Shown here piece by piece: positions 52,588 to 60,625 of a stretch of 64,000 nucleotides of DNA. The notes under the pieces are model-generated. The model saw only the letters and a program-made list of their open reading frames with translations. It searched no databases and was not told where the DNA came from. Source of the stretch: JBEKUY01 sp049514555 (GTDB lineage: Bacteria; Acidobacteriota; Terriglobia; Acidiferrales; UBA7541); assembly GCA_049514555.1 (NCBI GenBank), contig JBEKUY010000010.1:44305-108304 (forward strand). The letters are read 5' to 3'. The first letter of the stretch is position 1. The number at the start of each line of letters is the position of its first letter. The position numbers and the translations under genes are program-made.

Positions 52588-52635
52588 GAGATATTTGTGT
52601 GTTACAGTATCTTCCTCTAGCAAACGAAGGCCAAA

Positions 52636-53403
52636 GTGACCGACCAAACATCCGGCGGCGATAAGGACAAGCCCAATCAGAGCATCTCCCAAGGTTCCCT
52701 CGCTGCTGACGTAGGAAAAGTGACAGCAAATAAAGCCATAAATAAGAAAGACCAGACTCAATCCGCAGGCCAATATGCCAATAATCCTAGCAAGCTGGTG
52801 TGGCGAATACTGGAAACCCCTTGGAGGTGGTGGAACGCTCTTAAAGAGACCGCGAATACCAACCGTGCTATAGCCGTCGCCACCATGTTTATTGCCGGCG
52901 CTACCTGCATTTATACCTATTACGCCGGGAAGCAGTCGAGAGCGATGCGCGGCCAGTTGGAGGAAATGCAGCGGCAGCTTAAAGACACAAGAGCCTTCGA
53001 GAGTGCCCGGCTGGTCAGTGATTTCTCCGCGACAGCCAGTCCAGAACAACCTATTCACGTTCAGGGGAGTTTTAAGATTAGAAACGCGGGGAATACGGTC
53101 GCAAGTGATATTTTCATACAAACTGGCAATGGTGTGAGCAGGGCACCTCCCCGCTTTCCGAATACGCCACCTACTCCGAACGCGAATGGCCCAAGTCTTG
53201 CACCAAGCAGCCCACCATTGGAAGTTCCGTTTGATTTCGCATGGGGAACTGATGTTCTGGGTAGCAAGACTTACGTTGAGGTAGACATCTCGGTCAGTTA
53301 TCGGGATATTTTCGGGGATTCTCACATTCTCTCCGACTGTCGTTATTACTATGCCCCGCGGCGAAAATTCGTTCCGTGTCCATCCAGCCATCAACACGAA
53401 TAG
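52636..53403 (+). CDS. Passenger membrane-anchored protein of the insertion element
   Basis: A 255-residue protein. A hydrophilic N-terminal region of about 75 residues (Gln/Lys/Ser-rich) is followed by one membrane helix (AIAVATMFIAGATCIYTYYAG), a short coiled coil (MRGQLEEMQRQLKDTRAFESA) and an extracytoplasmic beta-rich domain (VQGSFKIRNAGNTVASDIFIQ) typical of small binding modules. It is divergent from the transposase across the palindrome. Not required for transposition in known elements; it may be a passenger conferring a host trait. The GTG at 52636 lacks a strong ribosome-binding site. Confidence 0.65.
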   Translation: MTDQTSGGDKDKPNQSISQGSLAADVGKVTANKAINKKDQTQSAGQYANNPSKLVWRILETPWRWWNALKETANTNRAIAVATMFIAGATCIYTYYAGKQSRAMRGQLEEMQRQLKDTRAFESARLVSDFSATASPEQPIHVQGSFKIRNAGNTVASDIFIQTGNGVSRAPPRFPNTPPTPNANGPSLAPSSPPLEVPFDFAWGTDVLGSKTYVEVDISVSYRDIFGDSHILSDCRYYYAPRRKFVPCPSSHQHE

Positions 53404-53448
53404 ACCTAACAAAATCCAAATTAGGACACTACCTCCAGATTCGCTGCA

Positions 53449-53477
53449 TTGACAATCGGAGGGGCATCCTCTATTCT
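53449..53477 (+). promoter_or_regulatory. rplM-rpsI promoter
   Basis: TTGACA (53449-53454), a 17-bp spacer and TATTCT (53472-53477). The insertion element's target duplication ends 7 bp upstream of the -35. Confidence 0.65.
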
Positions 53478-53515
53478 CAAGTTTTGTCTTTACGGGGAAA
53501 GGTGTGACCGAAGGC

Positions 53516-53965
53516 ATGAAAACGTATGTGGCAAAGGGCCGGGAGGCCGAGGAGCTGAAGACGGGCAGTTCCTGGTTCGTGGTGGATGCCGCGAACCAGG
53601 TGCTGGGGCGGCTGGCCACGCAAGTGGCACGGATGCTGATCGGGAAGGACAAGGCGAGTTTTACGCCTTATCTCGATTCCGGCGATCACGTGGTGGTGAT
53701 CAACGCGGACAAGATTCGACTCACTGGAAACAAGCTGGAACAGAAGATGTACCGGCATCACAGCGGGTATCCGGGGGGATTGAAGGAAGTTCCTGCCAAG
53801 CGGATTCGGCCGAACCGGGCCGATTGGATGGTGCGCGAGGCCATCCTCGGGATGCTGCCGAAGAACAAGCTGCGGGCGCGGCGTGCGCGAAAGCTGCGTG
53901 TTTATCGGGACGAGGGCGGGGTGGCGCGTCACGCCGGGCAGAAGCCGCAGCCGTTTGCGCTGTAA
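53516..53965 (+). CDS. rplM: 50S ribosomal protein L13
   Basis: A 149-residue L13. Seen: WFVVDAANQVLGRLATQVARML, the DHVVVINADKIRLTGNK core, MYRHHSGYPGGLKE and MVREAILGMLPKNKLRARRARKLRVY. The start MKTYVAK at 53516 matches the usual MKTxxAK beginning; an upstream GTG at 53504 would add four residues. First gene of the rplM-rpsI operon. The usual length is about 142-150. Confidence 0.97.
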   Translation: MKTYVAKGREAEELKTGSSWFVVDAANQVLGRLATQVARMLIGKDKASFTPYLDSGDHVVVINADKIRLTGNKLEQKMYRHHSGYPGGLKEVPAKRIRPNRADWMVREAILGMLPKNKLRARRARKLRVYRDEGGVARHAGQKPQPFAL

Positions 53966-54034
53966 CCCAGCCTGAGGATGGAGAGTTCTTTCCGCAGGGC
54001 AATTCTCTGCGGTCGTGGAGTCGGAGGAGGAGCG

Positions 54035-54460
54035 TTGAGTTCGACGGAAACGCCCGTTACGGGCATGGCGACGAAGACCTGGTTCCTCGGCACGGGCCGG
54101 CGGAAAGAAGCGGTGGCGCGGGTGTTCGTGAGGCCCGGCACCGGCAAGTTCACCGTGAACGGTAAGGCGGTGGACGCGTATTTCCCGAATTTTGCGTGGA
54201 AGCACGGAGCCACCGAGCCGCTCAAGTTCACGAATACGGCCGATCAGGTGGACGTGATGGTGACGGCGCGGGGCGGCGGTCCCGGCGGACAATCGGGTGC
54301 GGTGCGGATGGGGTTGTCGCGGGCGCTCTCGCGGTTCAATCCGGAGCTGCGGCCGGCGCTGCGCAAGAACGGTTTTTTGACGCGCGACTCGCGAATGAAA
54401 GAACGCAAGAAGTACGGGCAGAAGGGCGCGCGCAAGCGCTTCCAGTTCACCAAGCGCTAG
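54035..54460 (+). CDS. rpsI: 30S ribosomal protein S9
   Basis: A 141-residue S9, with FLGTGRRKEAVARVFVRPG, VDVMVTARGGGPGGQSGAVRMGLSRAL and the invariant C-terminal KKYGQKGARKRFQFTKR that reaches the P-site tRNA. The TTG at 54035 follows GGAGGAGG and is preferred; ATG at 54065 would give 131 residues, closer to the family norm, but has no ribosome-binding site. It follows rplM as in most bacteria. Confidence 0.96.
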   Translation: MSSTETPVTGMATKTWFLGTGRRKEAVARVFVRPGTGKFTVNGKAVDAYFPNFAWKHGATEPLKFTNTADQVDVMVTARGGGPGGQSGAVRMGLSRALSRFNPELRPALRKNGFLTRDSRMKERKKYGQKGARKRFQFTKR

Positions 54461-54705
54461 ATGGATTTGTTGGGACCCCGTGGTTGCTTGGGCGTTGAGA
54501 TCCTCCGTCAAACCTCGCTGGTTTGCCTCGGGATGACACTTCGGGCCATCGTTCAAACCTCAACGAGCCGCCGGAGTCCCAACGACGGAATGACAGGCTC
54601 GCGCAAGCGGGCGTGTCAAATTCACGGCCGGCAAGGAGCCGGCAAGAGGCTGCTCGACTGCCGCATCTGCGGCAGCCGCAAGCAGCTATCCCTGAAGGAG
54701 GGAAA

Positions 54706-55584
54706 TTGGCAGTTGAAATCACCATGAAGGAGCTTCTGGAGGCCGGGGTCCATTTCGGCCACCAGACGCGACGCTGGAACCCGAAGATGAAGGAGTACAT
54801 ATTCGGGGAACGCAACGGAATCCACATCATTGACTTGCAGAAGACCCTCAAGATGTTCCGCGAAGCGAGCCGCTTTGTGAGCGAACTTTCCGGACAAGGC
54901 CGCGCGGTTCTGTTTGTGGGCACCAAAAGACAGGCCCAGGAAGCGATCGCCGAGGAAGCCAGGCGTTGCGGCGCGTTTTTCGTGAACCACCGCTGGCTCG
55001 GCGGCACGCTGACCAACTGGGCGACGCTGCAAAAGTCCATCAAGAGGCTGAAGCTGCTGAAAGCCATGATCGAAGACGGGCGCATGGACCAACTCTCGAA
55101 GAAAGAGCGGGCGCGGCTCGAGCGTGAGATGAAGCACCTGCATCAAAACCTCGAAGGCATCGAGAACATGGCCGCGCTGCCGGACGCGATGTTCGTGGTG
55201 GACTCGAACTCGGAAGAGATTGCGGTGAAGGAAGCGCGCCGGATGGGCGTGCCGGTGGTGTCGGTCGTGGACACGAACTGCAACCCAGATCTGGTGGACT
55301 GGGTGATCCCGGGCAATGACGACGCGCTGCGTGCGATCCGCTTGTTTACCACGAAAATCGCGGACGCGGTTCTCGAGGGACGGATGGCGTTCGAGCAGAC
55401 GCAGGCCGTCGAGCAGAAGGTCGCGGATGACCAGGCGGCGGAAGGCGTGGACTACGTGGACACGAGCGCCTACGAGTCGTACGAGAAGCAGGAAGGCGAC
55501 TTCGTAGAGGTCGAAACGGAGCCCGCGGTGCCGCCGCAGGAAACGGAAACCGCCGTGACGCCCGAAGAAGAACCACAGCGCTGA
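54706..55584 (+). CDS. rpsB: 30S ribosomal protein S2
   Basis: A 292-residue S2. The N-terminus AVEITMKELLEAGVHFGHQT is canonical and fixes the TTG start at 54706, 5 nt after GGAGG. Also seen: WNPKMKEYIFGERNGIHIIDL, HRWLGGTLTNW, PDAMFVVDSNSEEIAVKEARRMGVPVV and DTNCNPDLVDWVIPGNDDALRAI. The C-terminal 60 residues are an acidic extension (QEGDFVEVETEP...) longer than in E. coli. The 245-nt gap after rpsI contains GC-rich short palindromes but no gene. Forms an operon with tsf. Confidence 0.96.
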   Translation: MAVEITMKELLEAGVHFGHQTRRWNPKMKEYIFGERNGIHIIDLQKTLKMFREASRFVSELSGQGRAVLFVGTKRQAQEAIAEEARRCGAFFVNHRWLGGTLTNWATLQKSIKRLKLLKAMIEDGRMDQLSKKERARLEREMKHLHQNLEGIENMAALPDAMFVVDSNSEEIAVKEARRMGVPVVSVVDTNCNPDLVDWVIPGNDDALRAIRLFTTKIADAVLEGRMAFEQTQAVEQKVADDQAAEGVDYVDTSAYESYEKQEGDFVEVETEPAVPPQETETAVTPEEEPQR

Positions 55585-55676
55585 CGCGCCGCAGCGGGCT
55601 TGCCGGAGGGCGCCGCAAAACCCGACGCCCGAGAGACCCGCGGAAAAATCCAACAGCAAAGGAACCAGAGATCGTG

Positions 55677-56351
55677 ATGAGCACACCATCGGAACAGCCC
55701 AATATTCCCGCGCAACTGGTGAAGGAGTTGCGCGAACGCACCGGGGCGGGCTTCAGCGATTGCCGCGCGGCCCTCGTCGAGACCGGGGGCGACATCCCAA
55801 ATGCCATCAACGTTTTGCGCAAGAAGGGCCAAGCCGCGGCCGCGAAGAAGGCCCAGCGCGAGGCCAGCGAGGGGCTCGTGGGGAGCTACATCCATGCGGG
55901 CGGCAAGATCGGCGTGATCGTGGAAGTCAATTGCGAATCCGACTTCGTCGCTCGGACCGAGGCCTTCCAGCAGCTCTGCCACGAGGTGGCCATGCACATT
56001 GCGGCGCTCGATCCGCGGTACGTGCGGCGCGAGGAAGTGACCCCCGAGATGCTGGAGAAGGAACGCGAGATCTACGGAGAGCAGGCGCGCGCGACCGGGA
56101 AGCCCGAGCCGGTGATCGAGAAGATCGTCGCCGGAAAGATGGAAAAGTTTTACGAGGAGAACTGCCTCTACGAGCAGCACTTCATCAAGGATGAATCGGT
56201 GACCATCGGAGAGCTGATCAATCAGCACATCGCCAAGCTCGGCGAGAAGATCGCCGTGCGGCGGTTTGTGCGCTTCAAAGTGGGCGAGGGAGACGGCCCG
56301 GCTGCAACAGGTTTTGCGGCCGCCCCGGCGCCGGCGCCGGTGAACGCCTGA
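55677..56351 (+). CDS. tsf: Elongation factor Ts
   Basis: A 224-residue EF-Ts, the nucleotide-exchange factor for EF-Tu. Seen: LVKELRERTGAGFSDCRAALVETGGDIPNAINVLRKKG, the core EVNCESDFVART and the C-terminal module YEQHFIKDESVTIGELINQHIAKLGEKIAVRRFVRF. It is a short form with a single core subdomain, as in many non-proteobacteria. The ATG at 55677 is preceded by an in-frame GTG at 55674. It is followed by a strong terminator. Confidence 0.96.
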   Translation: MSTPSEQPNIPAQLVKELRERTGAGFSDCRAALVETGGDIPNAINVLRKKGQAAAAKKAQREASEGLVGSYIHAGGKIGVIVEVNCESDFVARTEAFQQLCHEVAMHIAALDPRYVRREEVTPEMLEKEREIYGEQARATGKPEPVIEKIVAGKMEKFYEENCLYEQHFIKDESVTIGELINQHIAKLGEKIAVRRFVRFKVGEGDGPAATGFAAAPAPAPVNA

Positions 56352-56378
56352 CGCACGGGAACTGGACGGAGTTCTTTC

Positions 56379-56410
56379 AAGAGCGTCCCGAGGCATCGGG
56401 GCGCTCTTCT
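56379..56410 (+). terminator. Terminator of the rpsB-tsf operon
   Basis: AAGAGCGTCCCGA pairs with TCGGGGCGCTCTT over a GGCA loop, with one G-U wobble, and is followed by a CTTGCCTT tail. Confidence 0.75.
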
Positions 56411-56520
56411 TGCCTTCAGGATGACCTTCGGCCAAGCTCGGATGTGCGGGTGACCGCGTTCTTTGTTACAATGCCCGCGATTTGCAGCCTGCCGATGGGG
56501 AAAGGGTGCGCGGAAGAAAA

Positions 56521-57276
56521 ATGAGGACGGCCCACGTGGCGCGGAAAGAAGAGAAGAAGCTCAGACCGGCGTATCGGCGAATCGTGCTGAAGCTCTCCGG
56601 CGAGTCGCTGCAAGGTCCGGAAGGATATGGGATTCATGGCGACGCCGTGAGATCCATCGCGCGTGAGATCCAGGAAGTGAGCGACCTCGGCGTCCAGGTG
56701 GCCATCATGGTGGGCGGCGGGAACATCTTCCGCGGCACGCGGCAGAAGGCACTGGAAATCGACCGCGCGACCGGCGACTACATGGGCATGCTCGCGACGG
56801 TCATCAACGGGCTGGCGCTCCAGGATGCGCTCGAGAAGATCGGTTGCGATACCCGGCTGCTCAGCGCCATCGAAATGCACCAGGTCGCGGAGCCGTTCAT
56901 CCGGCGGCGGGCGACGCGGCATCTGGAGAAGGGCCGCGTGGTGATCCTCGCCGCGGGCACCGGGAATCCCTATTTTTCGACCGACACTGCCGCGGCGCTG
57001 CGGGCCATGGAAATCAAGGCACAGGTGATCCTGAAAGCGACGCGGGTTGACGGCATCTACGACGCGGACCCGGAAAAGGTCGCCGACGCAAAGTTTTTCA
57101 CCAGGATCGGCTACCGCGACGTGCTGCACCGGGGATTGCAGGTGATGGATTCGACGGCGATCTCGCTGTGCATGGACAACCGCATGCCGATCATCGTTTT
57201 CAATATGACGGTTACGGGAAACTTCAAGCGGGTCGTGCTTGGCGAGCGGGTCGGCTCGACGGTGGCGCCGGATTAA
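56521..57276 (+). CDS. pyrH: UMP kinase
   Basis: A 251-residue amino-acid-kinase-family UMP kinase, phosphorylating UMP to UDP. Seen: RRIVLKLSGESLQG, VAIMVGGGNIFRG, ATGDYMGMLATVINGLALQDAL, GTGNPYFSTDTAAALRAMEI and the ATRVDGIYDADPEK loop. The ATG at 56521 is preceded only by an A-rich stretch; the preceding in-frame codons are not conserved. Upstream of frr, the usual bacterial order rpsB-tsf-pyrH-frr, but separated from tsf by a terminator. Confidence 0.96.
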   Translation: MRTAHVARKEEKKLRPAYRRIVLKLSGESLQGPEGYGIHGDAVRSIAREIQEVSDLGVQVAIMVGGGNIFRGTRQKALEIDRATGDYMGMLATVINGLALQDALEKIGCDTRLLSAIEMHQVAEPFIRRRATRHLEKGRVVILAAGTGNPYFSTDTAAALRAMEIKAQVILKATRVDGIYDADPEKVADAKFFTRIGYRDVLHRGLQVMDSTAISLCMDNRMPIIVFNMTVTGNFKRVVLGERVGSTVAPD

Positions 57277-57342
57277 CCGGGCGGGGCACGACGGCGCAGG
57301 CCCTTTCAGAGGAAAATCGATCAGGGGGTGGCAGGCAACGCC

Positions 57343-57918
57343 ATGACCACAATTGCGAACACCAAGGATGCGATGGCCCAAGCCAGGACACGGATGGAGA
57401 AGGCCGTCGAGGATTTTCGCAAGGAGCTTGCGACCGTGCGGACCGGGCGGGCGAACGTCGCCCTGCTCGATCACGTGCGCGTGGACTATCACGGCACGGC
57501 AATGCCTATCAATCAGCTCGGAACACTCTCGGTGCCGGATCCCACGCTGATCGTGATTGCGCCGTGGGACCCTTCGGCCCTGGCGATGATCGACAAGGCC
57601 GTCCGCAGCGCCGATCTGGGGCTCAACCCCTCGAATGACGGAAAGGTCGTGCGCGTGCCGATCCCGCCGCTCACTGAGGAGCGGCGCAAGGATCTGGCGA
57701 AACACCTGCACAAGGTGCTCGAGAACCACCGCACCGCCGTGCGCAACATCCGTCGCGACATCAAGGAAGCGGTTGAAAAGCTCGAAAAGGAAAAGAAGGT
57801 CAGCGAAGACGAAAAGAAGCGCTCGCTCGAAGAACTCGAAAAAGTGACCCACTCGGAAACAAAGAAGATCGAAGACCTCTGCGCGGCCAAAGAGAAAGAA
57901 ATCCTCGAAGTAAGATAG
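57343..57918 (+). CDS. frr: Ribosome recycling factor
   Basis: A 191-residue RRF that, with EF-G, splits post-termination ribosomes. Seen: MEKAVEDFRKELATVRTGRAN, VDYHGTAMPINQLGTLSVPD, LGLNPSNDGKVVRVPIPPLTEERRKDL and VRNIRRDIKEAVEKLEKE. Length and all conserved Arg residues fit. The ATG at 57343 is chosen; a GTG at 57328 is in frame. It ends 8 nt before the convergent DUF3857 gene. Confidence 0.96.
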   Translation: MTTIANTKDAMAQARTRMEKAVEDFRKELATVRTGRANVALLDHVRVDYHGTAMPINQLGTLSVPDPTLIVIAPWDPSALAMIDKAVRSADLGLNPSNDGKVVRVPIPPLTEERRKDLAKHLHKVLENHRTAVRNIRRDIKEAVEKLEKEKKVSEDEKKRSLEELEKVTHSETKKIEDLCAAKEKEILEVR

Positions 57919-57926
57919 CGCCGCGA

Positions 57927-59909
57927 TCAACGCGGCTTGCTTGCCGAAGACGCTGGCGAATGTGGCGCCGGAGCGCGCTCGAGGGTGAGTTCCTGTCCCT
58001 GGTCGTTTTGGACCGCGCGGACAAATGCAGCGTAGTCTGCGGCATCGCCGGGCGCCACCTCGCGCCGGAGAAACCTTAAGCGCCGCGACGCCGTGATCAG
58101 TGTGCCGAGCGAATTGTAGGAGGATGCAAACTCGGCATATTCGCGGCGGACGCTGATCGGCGCCGGTACACGAGCGACGAAGCCGGCCGGGAATCGCCAG
58201 CGAAGGCGCAAGACGATGTCCAGCGGGGTGCCGAGATCAATCGCGCCGGCACCAGCCTTGGCCGACGACTCCGGCAGATCCGGCACCGGAAGGGGAATCG
58301 GCAGTCGCACAGGCAATTTCGTCCAGTTCACCAAACCCGGTTGCGCGATCGCGTATTCGACGGTGAAGGGCGCGTGCGTTGCCAATGGATCGGAGACGAC
58401 GACGTCGCTCACCTGCCCGCGAAATCCGTCTGAGAAAGCCATGATCTGCGCGAGCTTCTTCCACTGCGCGCGGCGAGCGTGGTGGAATGCAAGCCGGAGA
58501 AGAAGCTCGTTGTCGCCGCGCATTCTGTAGCGGACCCTGGCGGCAAGATTGCCACTGAGATCAAGCTTGGCATGTACTTCGACTTCTTGGCTCGGCGGGA
58601 ACGGCGGCTCGAGGGGAACTGTTTCCCATAGCACGACATCCACAGTGCGAACATGCAGAGCCAGGATTGGCAGGGCCGGCGCGCCGCGCAAGTCGGACGA
58701 AACCATCCCGAACGGTGCGACTTCAAGATCCGGTTCGAGCCAGTATTTGTGCCGCGCGGTAAAAGCAGCTACCACCAGATGCTTGAAGACAGAGGGAACG
58801 GGCAGACTTTCAGCGGCAGATTCCTCGCGGGAGATCAGGGCTGCATACGTCCCAATGTTCAGCGTAGAAGCTAGGGCGGCGAAGAGGACGTATTTGTCTT
58901 CGGGCGTGGCATAGCCGGAGGCGAGGATTTCCGACAGCGAGCGCCCATGGAAGCCGGTTGCGCCGATGGGCAGATCGACGGTCCGGATCCTCTGAGCGAC
59001 GAAGTCGTAAAGAGCTTCGAGCTTGCTTTCTAGCGGAGTTGCGCCGGAGGTGAGGGCCATGACCTTCGCGGTTATTTCCGGTGCCGGAGCGGCCGGTGGC
59101 GTGAGGGATTGAGCCACGCGCCGGGAAAACTCCTCCCAGGAAGAGAAGGTGCTGAGAACCACGTCGGGCCGAGCGGATCCTGTCTCGTCCTGATGGGTTT
59201 CGGGAGAGCGAGCGCGCGGGGAGCTGATTTGCCAGCGATACACTGAGCGCTCTGCGGGGCCCGTTCCGGATTTTTCTACCGAAGCGGCGGGCGTAGCAGG
59301 CGAGATGCGCATTTGGACCATGCGTGCGGCGGGCAGATCGATTTCGAGGATTTCTTGCTTCATGGAATCCTCATGGGAAAAGGAGTGCGAGAAGAAAAAG
59401 TCCGGTGCGAACGAGGGGTGAGTGAATTTGGTGAGAACGCGATACTCCAGCCGGTCGCCGGGTGAGAGGCCCGCCAAACGAACGAATTTTTCGCGCACCT
59501 CTTGGTAGGCGGGCGCATCCGCAACCGCCGCGACGGGACGGTCACCCACGGCACTCGGGAGTATCTCCATGCTGCCGCCCAACGCATGCTCGACGCGCAG
59601 CGTCGGGATTTCGAGATGTTCGCTCGTGCGGTTGTATCCGAACGCCAAGCGCGAGAATCGGGCGGCGCCAGCCTCAGAATGAACGCGCACCACGGTGTGC
59701 ACTTCTCGCGATTCGGTGCCGTCGGACTCAAATCGTTCGCGGGTCTCGAGCAGTTCGATGGTGAATGCTGGCTCGATAGCCGGGCTTGGCCGCGACTTTT
59801 CGGCCGCCGGCGATTGGCTCTGCGGAAAAACGGCGAGAGGGAGGCTCAGCGTCAGAGCGAGAAGCAAGGGCGCCCCGGGCATGAGCGAAGCGGGAGAAGC
59901 AACTCGCAC
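57927..59909 (-). CDS. Exported DUF3857/transglutaminase-like protein, probably inactive
   Basis: A 660-residue exported protein. After the signal peptide (LLLALTLSLPLAVFPQS) there is a DUF3857 beta domain (VHTVVRVHSEAGAARFSRLAFGYNR), a transglutaminase-like helical core (KLEALYDFVAQRIRTVDLPIG...) and a C-terminal beta domain. In active relatives the core carries a G-D-C-x-D-K motif; here the site reads GYATPEDKYVLFAAL, so the catalytic Cys is missing and the protein is likely a binding or structural homologue. The GTG at 59909 is chosen because GAGG lies just upstream and it gives a signal peptide with a basic N-region; ATG 59882 is the alternative. Confidence 0.8.
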   Translation of the reverse strand: MRVASPASLMPGAPLLLALTLSLPLAVFPQSQSPAAEKSRPSPAIEPAFTIELLETRERFESDGTESREVHTVVRVHSEAGAARFSRLAFGYNRTSEHLEIPTLRVEHALGGSMEILPSAVGDRPVAAVADAPAYQEVREKFVRLAGLSPGDRLEYRVLTKFTHPSFAPDFFFSHSFSHEDSMKQEILEIDLPAARMVQMRISPATPAASVEKSGTGPAERSVYRWQISSPRARSPETHQDETGSARPDVVLSTFSSWEEFSRRVAQSLTPPAAPAPEITAKVMALTSGATPLESKLEALYDFVAQRIRTVDLPIGATGFHGRSLSEILASGYATPEDKYVLFAALASTLNIGTYAALISREESAAESLPVPSVFKHLVVAAFTARHKYWLEPDLEVAPFGMVSSDLRGAPALPILALHVRTVDVVLWETVPLEPPFPPSQEVEVHAKLDLSGNLAARVRYRMRGDNELLLRLAFHHARRAQWKKLAQIMAFSDGFRGQVSDVVVSDPLATHAPFTVEYAIAQPGLVNWTKLPVRLPIPLPVPDLPESSAKAGAGAIDLGTPLDIVLRLRWRFPAGFVARVPAPISVRREYAEFASSYNSLGTLITASRRLRFLRREVAPGDAADYAAFVRAVQNDQGQELTLERAPAPHSPASSASKPR

Positions 59910-60041
59910 GTTGCACCTCGCAGGAAGTGTAGAGGCTGCGGGGGAGAAGCGTAAAGACAAGTTGCTGACTGGATTGCCGGGAAACCACATATGCCCTATC
60001 GGCAAGCCTGTCACATTGGGCTACAAACGGAAGAAGAGAGT

Positions 60042-60260
60042 CGGCTCCCGGGTGCGCACCCTCGGAACCGGAGAAGTGGGAGCCGTCTAGTGGTAACAAA
60101 AGAAGCCACTTATAATCGGTAGTGCACAGAGAAATTGTGTGGTCGATGAGCTCCCTTGCGTGGGCAGCTTGGCTCAGTTTAGACCGTGTCAAGGGAGACA
60201 CAGGCCCGTCGAACTAGCGGGGATCCTGGAGGAATATCGGCTTGGTCTGCCACCGTTCCG
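60042..60260 (+). other. Structured intergenic region, possible small RNA
   Basis: A perfect stem CGGCTCCC (60042-60049) with GGGAGCCG (60078-60085) precedes a consensus TATAAT (60111-60116) with a poor -35. Downstream are short hairpins such as GTGTC/GACAC (about 60187-60202). No open frame of substance lies between 59910 and 60625. Confidence 0.3.
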
Positions 60261-60301
60261 ATTTCCACAGCTTTCTTGACGGGACAGATCTGAAACTCGT
60301 T

Positions 60302-60330
60302 TGACAGACGGCCAATCTTTCCCTATACTT
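60302..60330 (+). promoter_or_regulatory. Promoter of the rpsL-rpsG-fusA-tuf operon
   Basis: TTGACA (60302-60307), a 17-bp spacer and TATACT (60325-60330); the best consensus promoter in the window. Confidence 0.8.
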
Positions 60331-60336
60331 ACGGGT

Positions 60337-60625
60337 TTGTCAGGGTACATTTGACCCTGCAGTTGGAAGGGCTCTCGTCCCGGAACAGAGAAGGATGGAA
60401 CGGGACGGGAGAGCGGCCGGAATGGGGCGCCTGCCCCGCAAAGCCGAGTGAGCCTCTCCGATCGAAATCGGGGGTGACGTTCCTGCTCCTGGTCTGCGTG
60501 CGGAGTTTCTTGCTGGTATCTCCGGATTCGCAGTACGACCTTTCCGAATCTGGCGCGAGATAGCACTCCAGTGTGTTTTGGAGCGCCGCTCGCGACGGAA
60601 TCTTGTGCGCGTTTGAAGGAGCACC
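60337..60625 (+). promoter_or_regulatory. Long structured leader of the str operon
   Basis: About 290 nt between the promoter and rpsL contain several hairpins: CAGGGT/ACCCTG (60342-60360), CTCTCGTCCCG with CGGGACGGGAG (60371-60409), and CTCCA/TGGAG shortly before the start. Leaders of this operon can bind a ribosomal protein for autoregulation; that is a hypothesis here. Confidence 0.45.

Larger units (their letters stand above)
51209..53433. mobile_element. Complete 2,225-bp insertion element (IS1-like) with terminal inverted repeats and target duplication
   Basis: The left end begins GGTAGTGTCCTAATTTGAAT and the right end, read inwards, GGTAGTGTCCTAATTTGGAT; the repeats match at all but one of about 23 positions. 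Directly outside is the 8-bp duplication TCCAGATT (51201-51208 and 53434-53441). Inside are a minus-strand operon of transposase, a 104-residue protein and a ribbon-helix-helix protein, and a plus-strand membrane-protein gene. Base composition is AT-richer than the host. Intact ends and duplication point to recent, probably functional, insertion. Confidence 0.92.

Noticed and set aside
52537..53652. Upstream extension of the transposase frame to a 647-residue protein
   Set aside because: The extension runs antisense to the divergent passenger gene, across the right end of the element and into rplM. A promoter, ribosome-binding site and ATG lie at 52536-52587.
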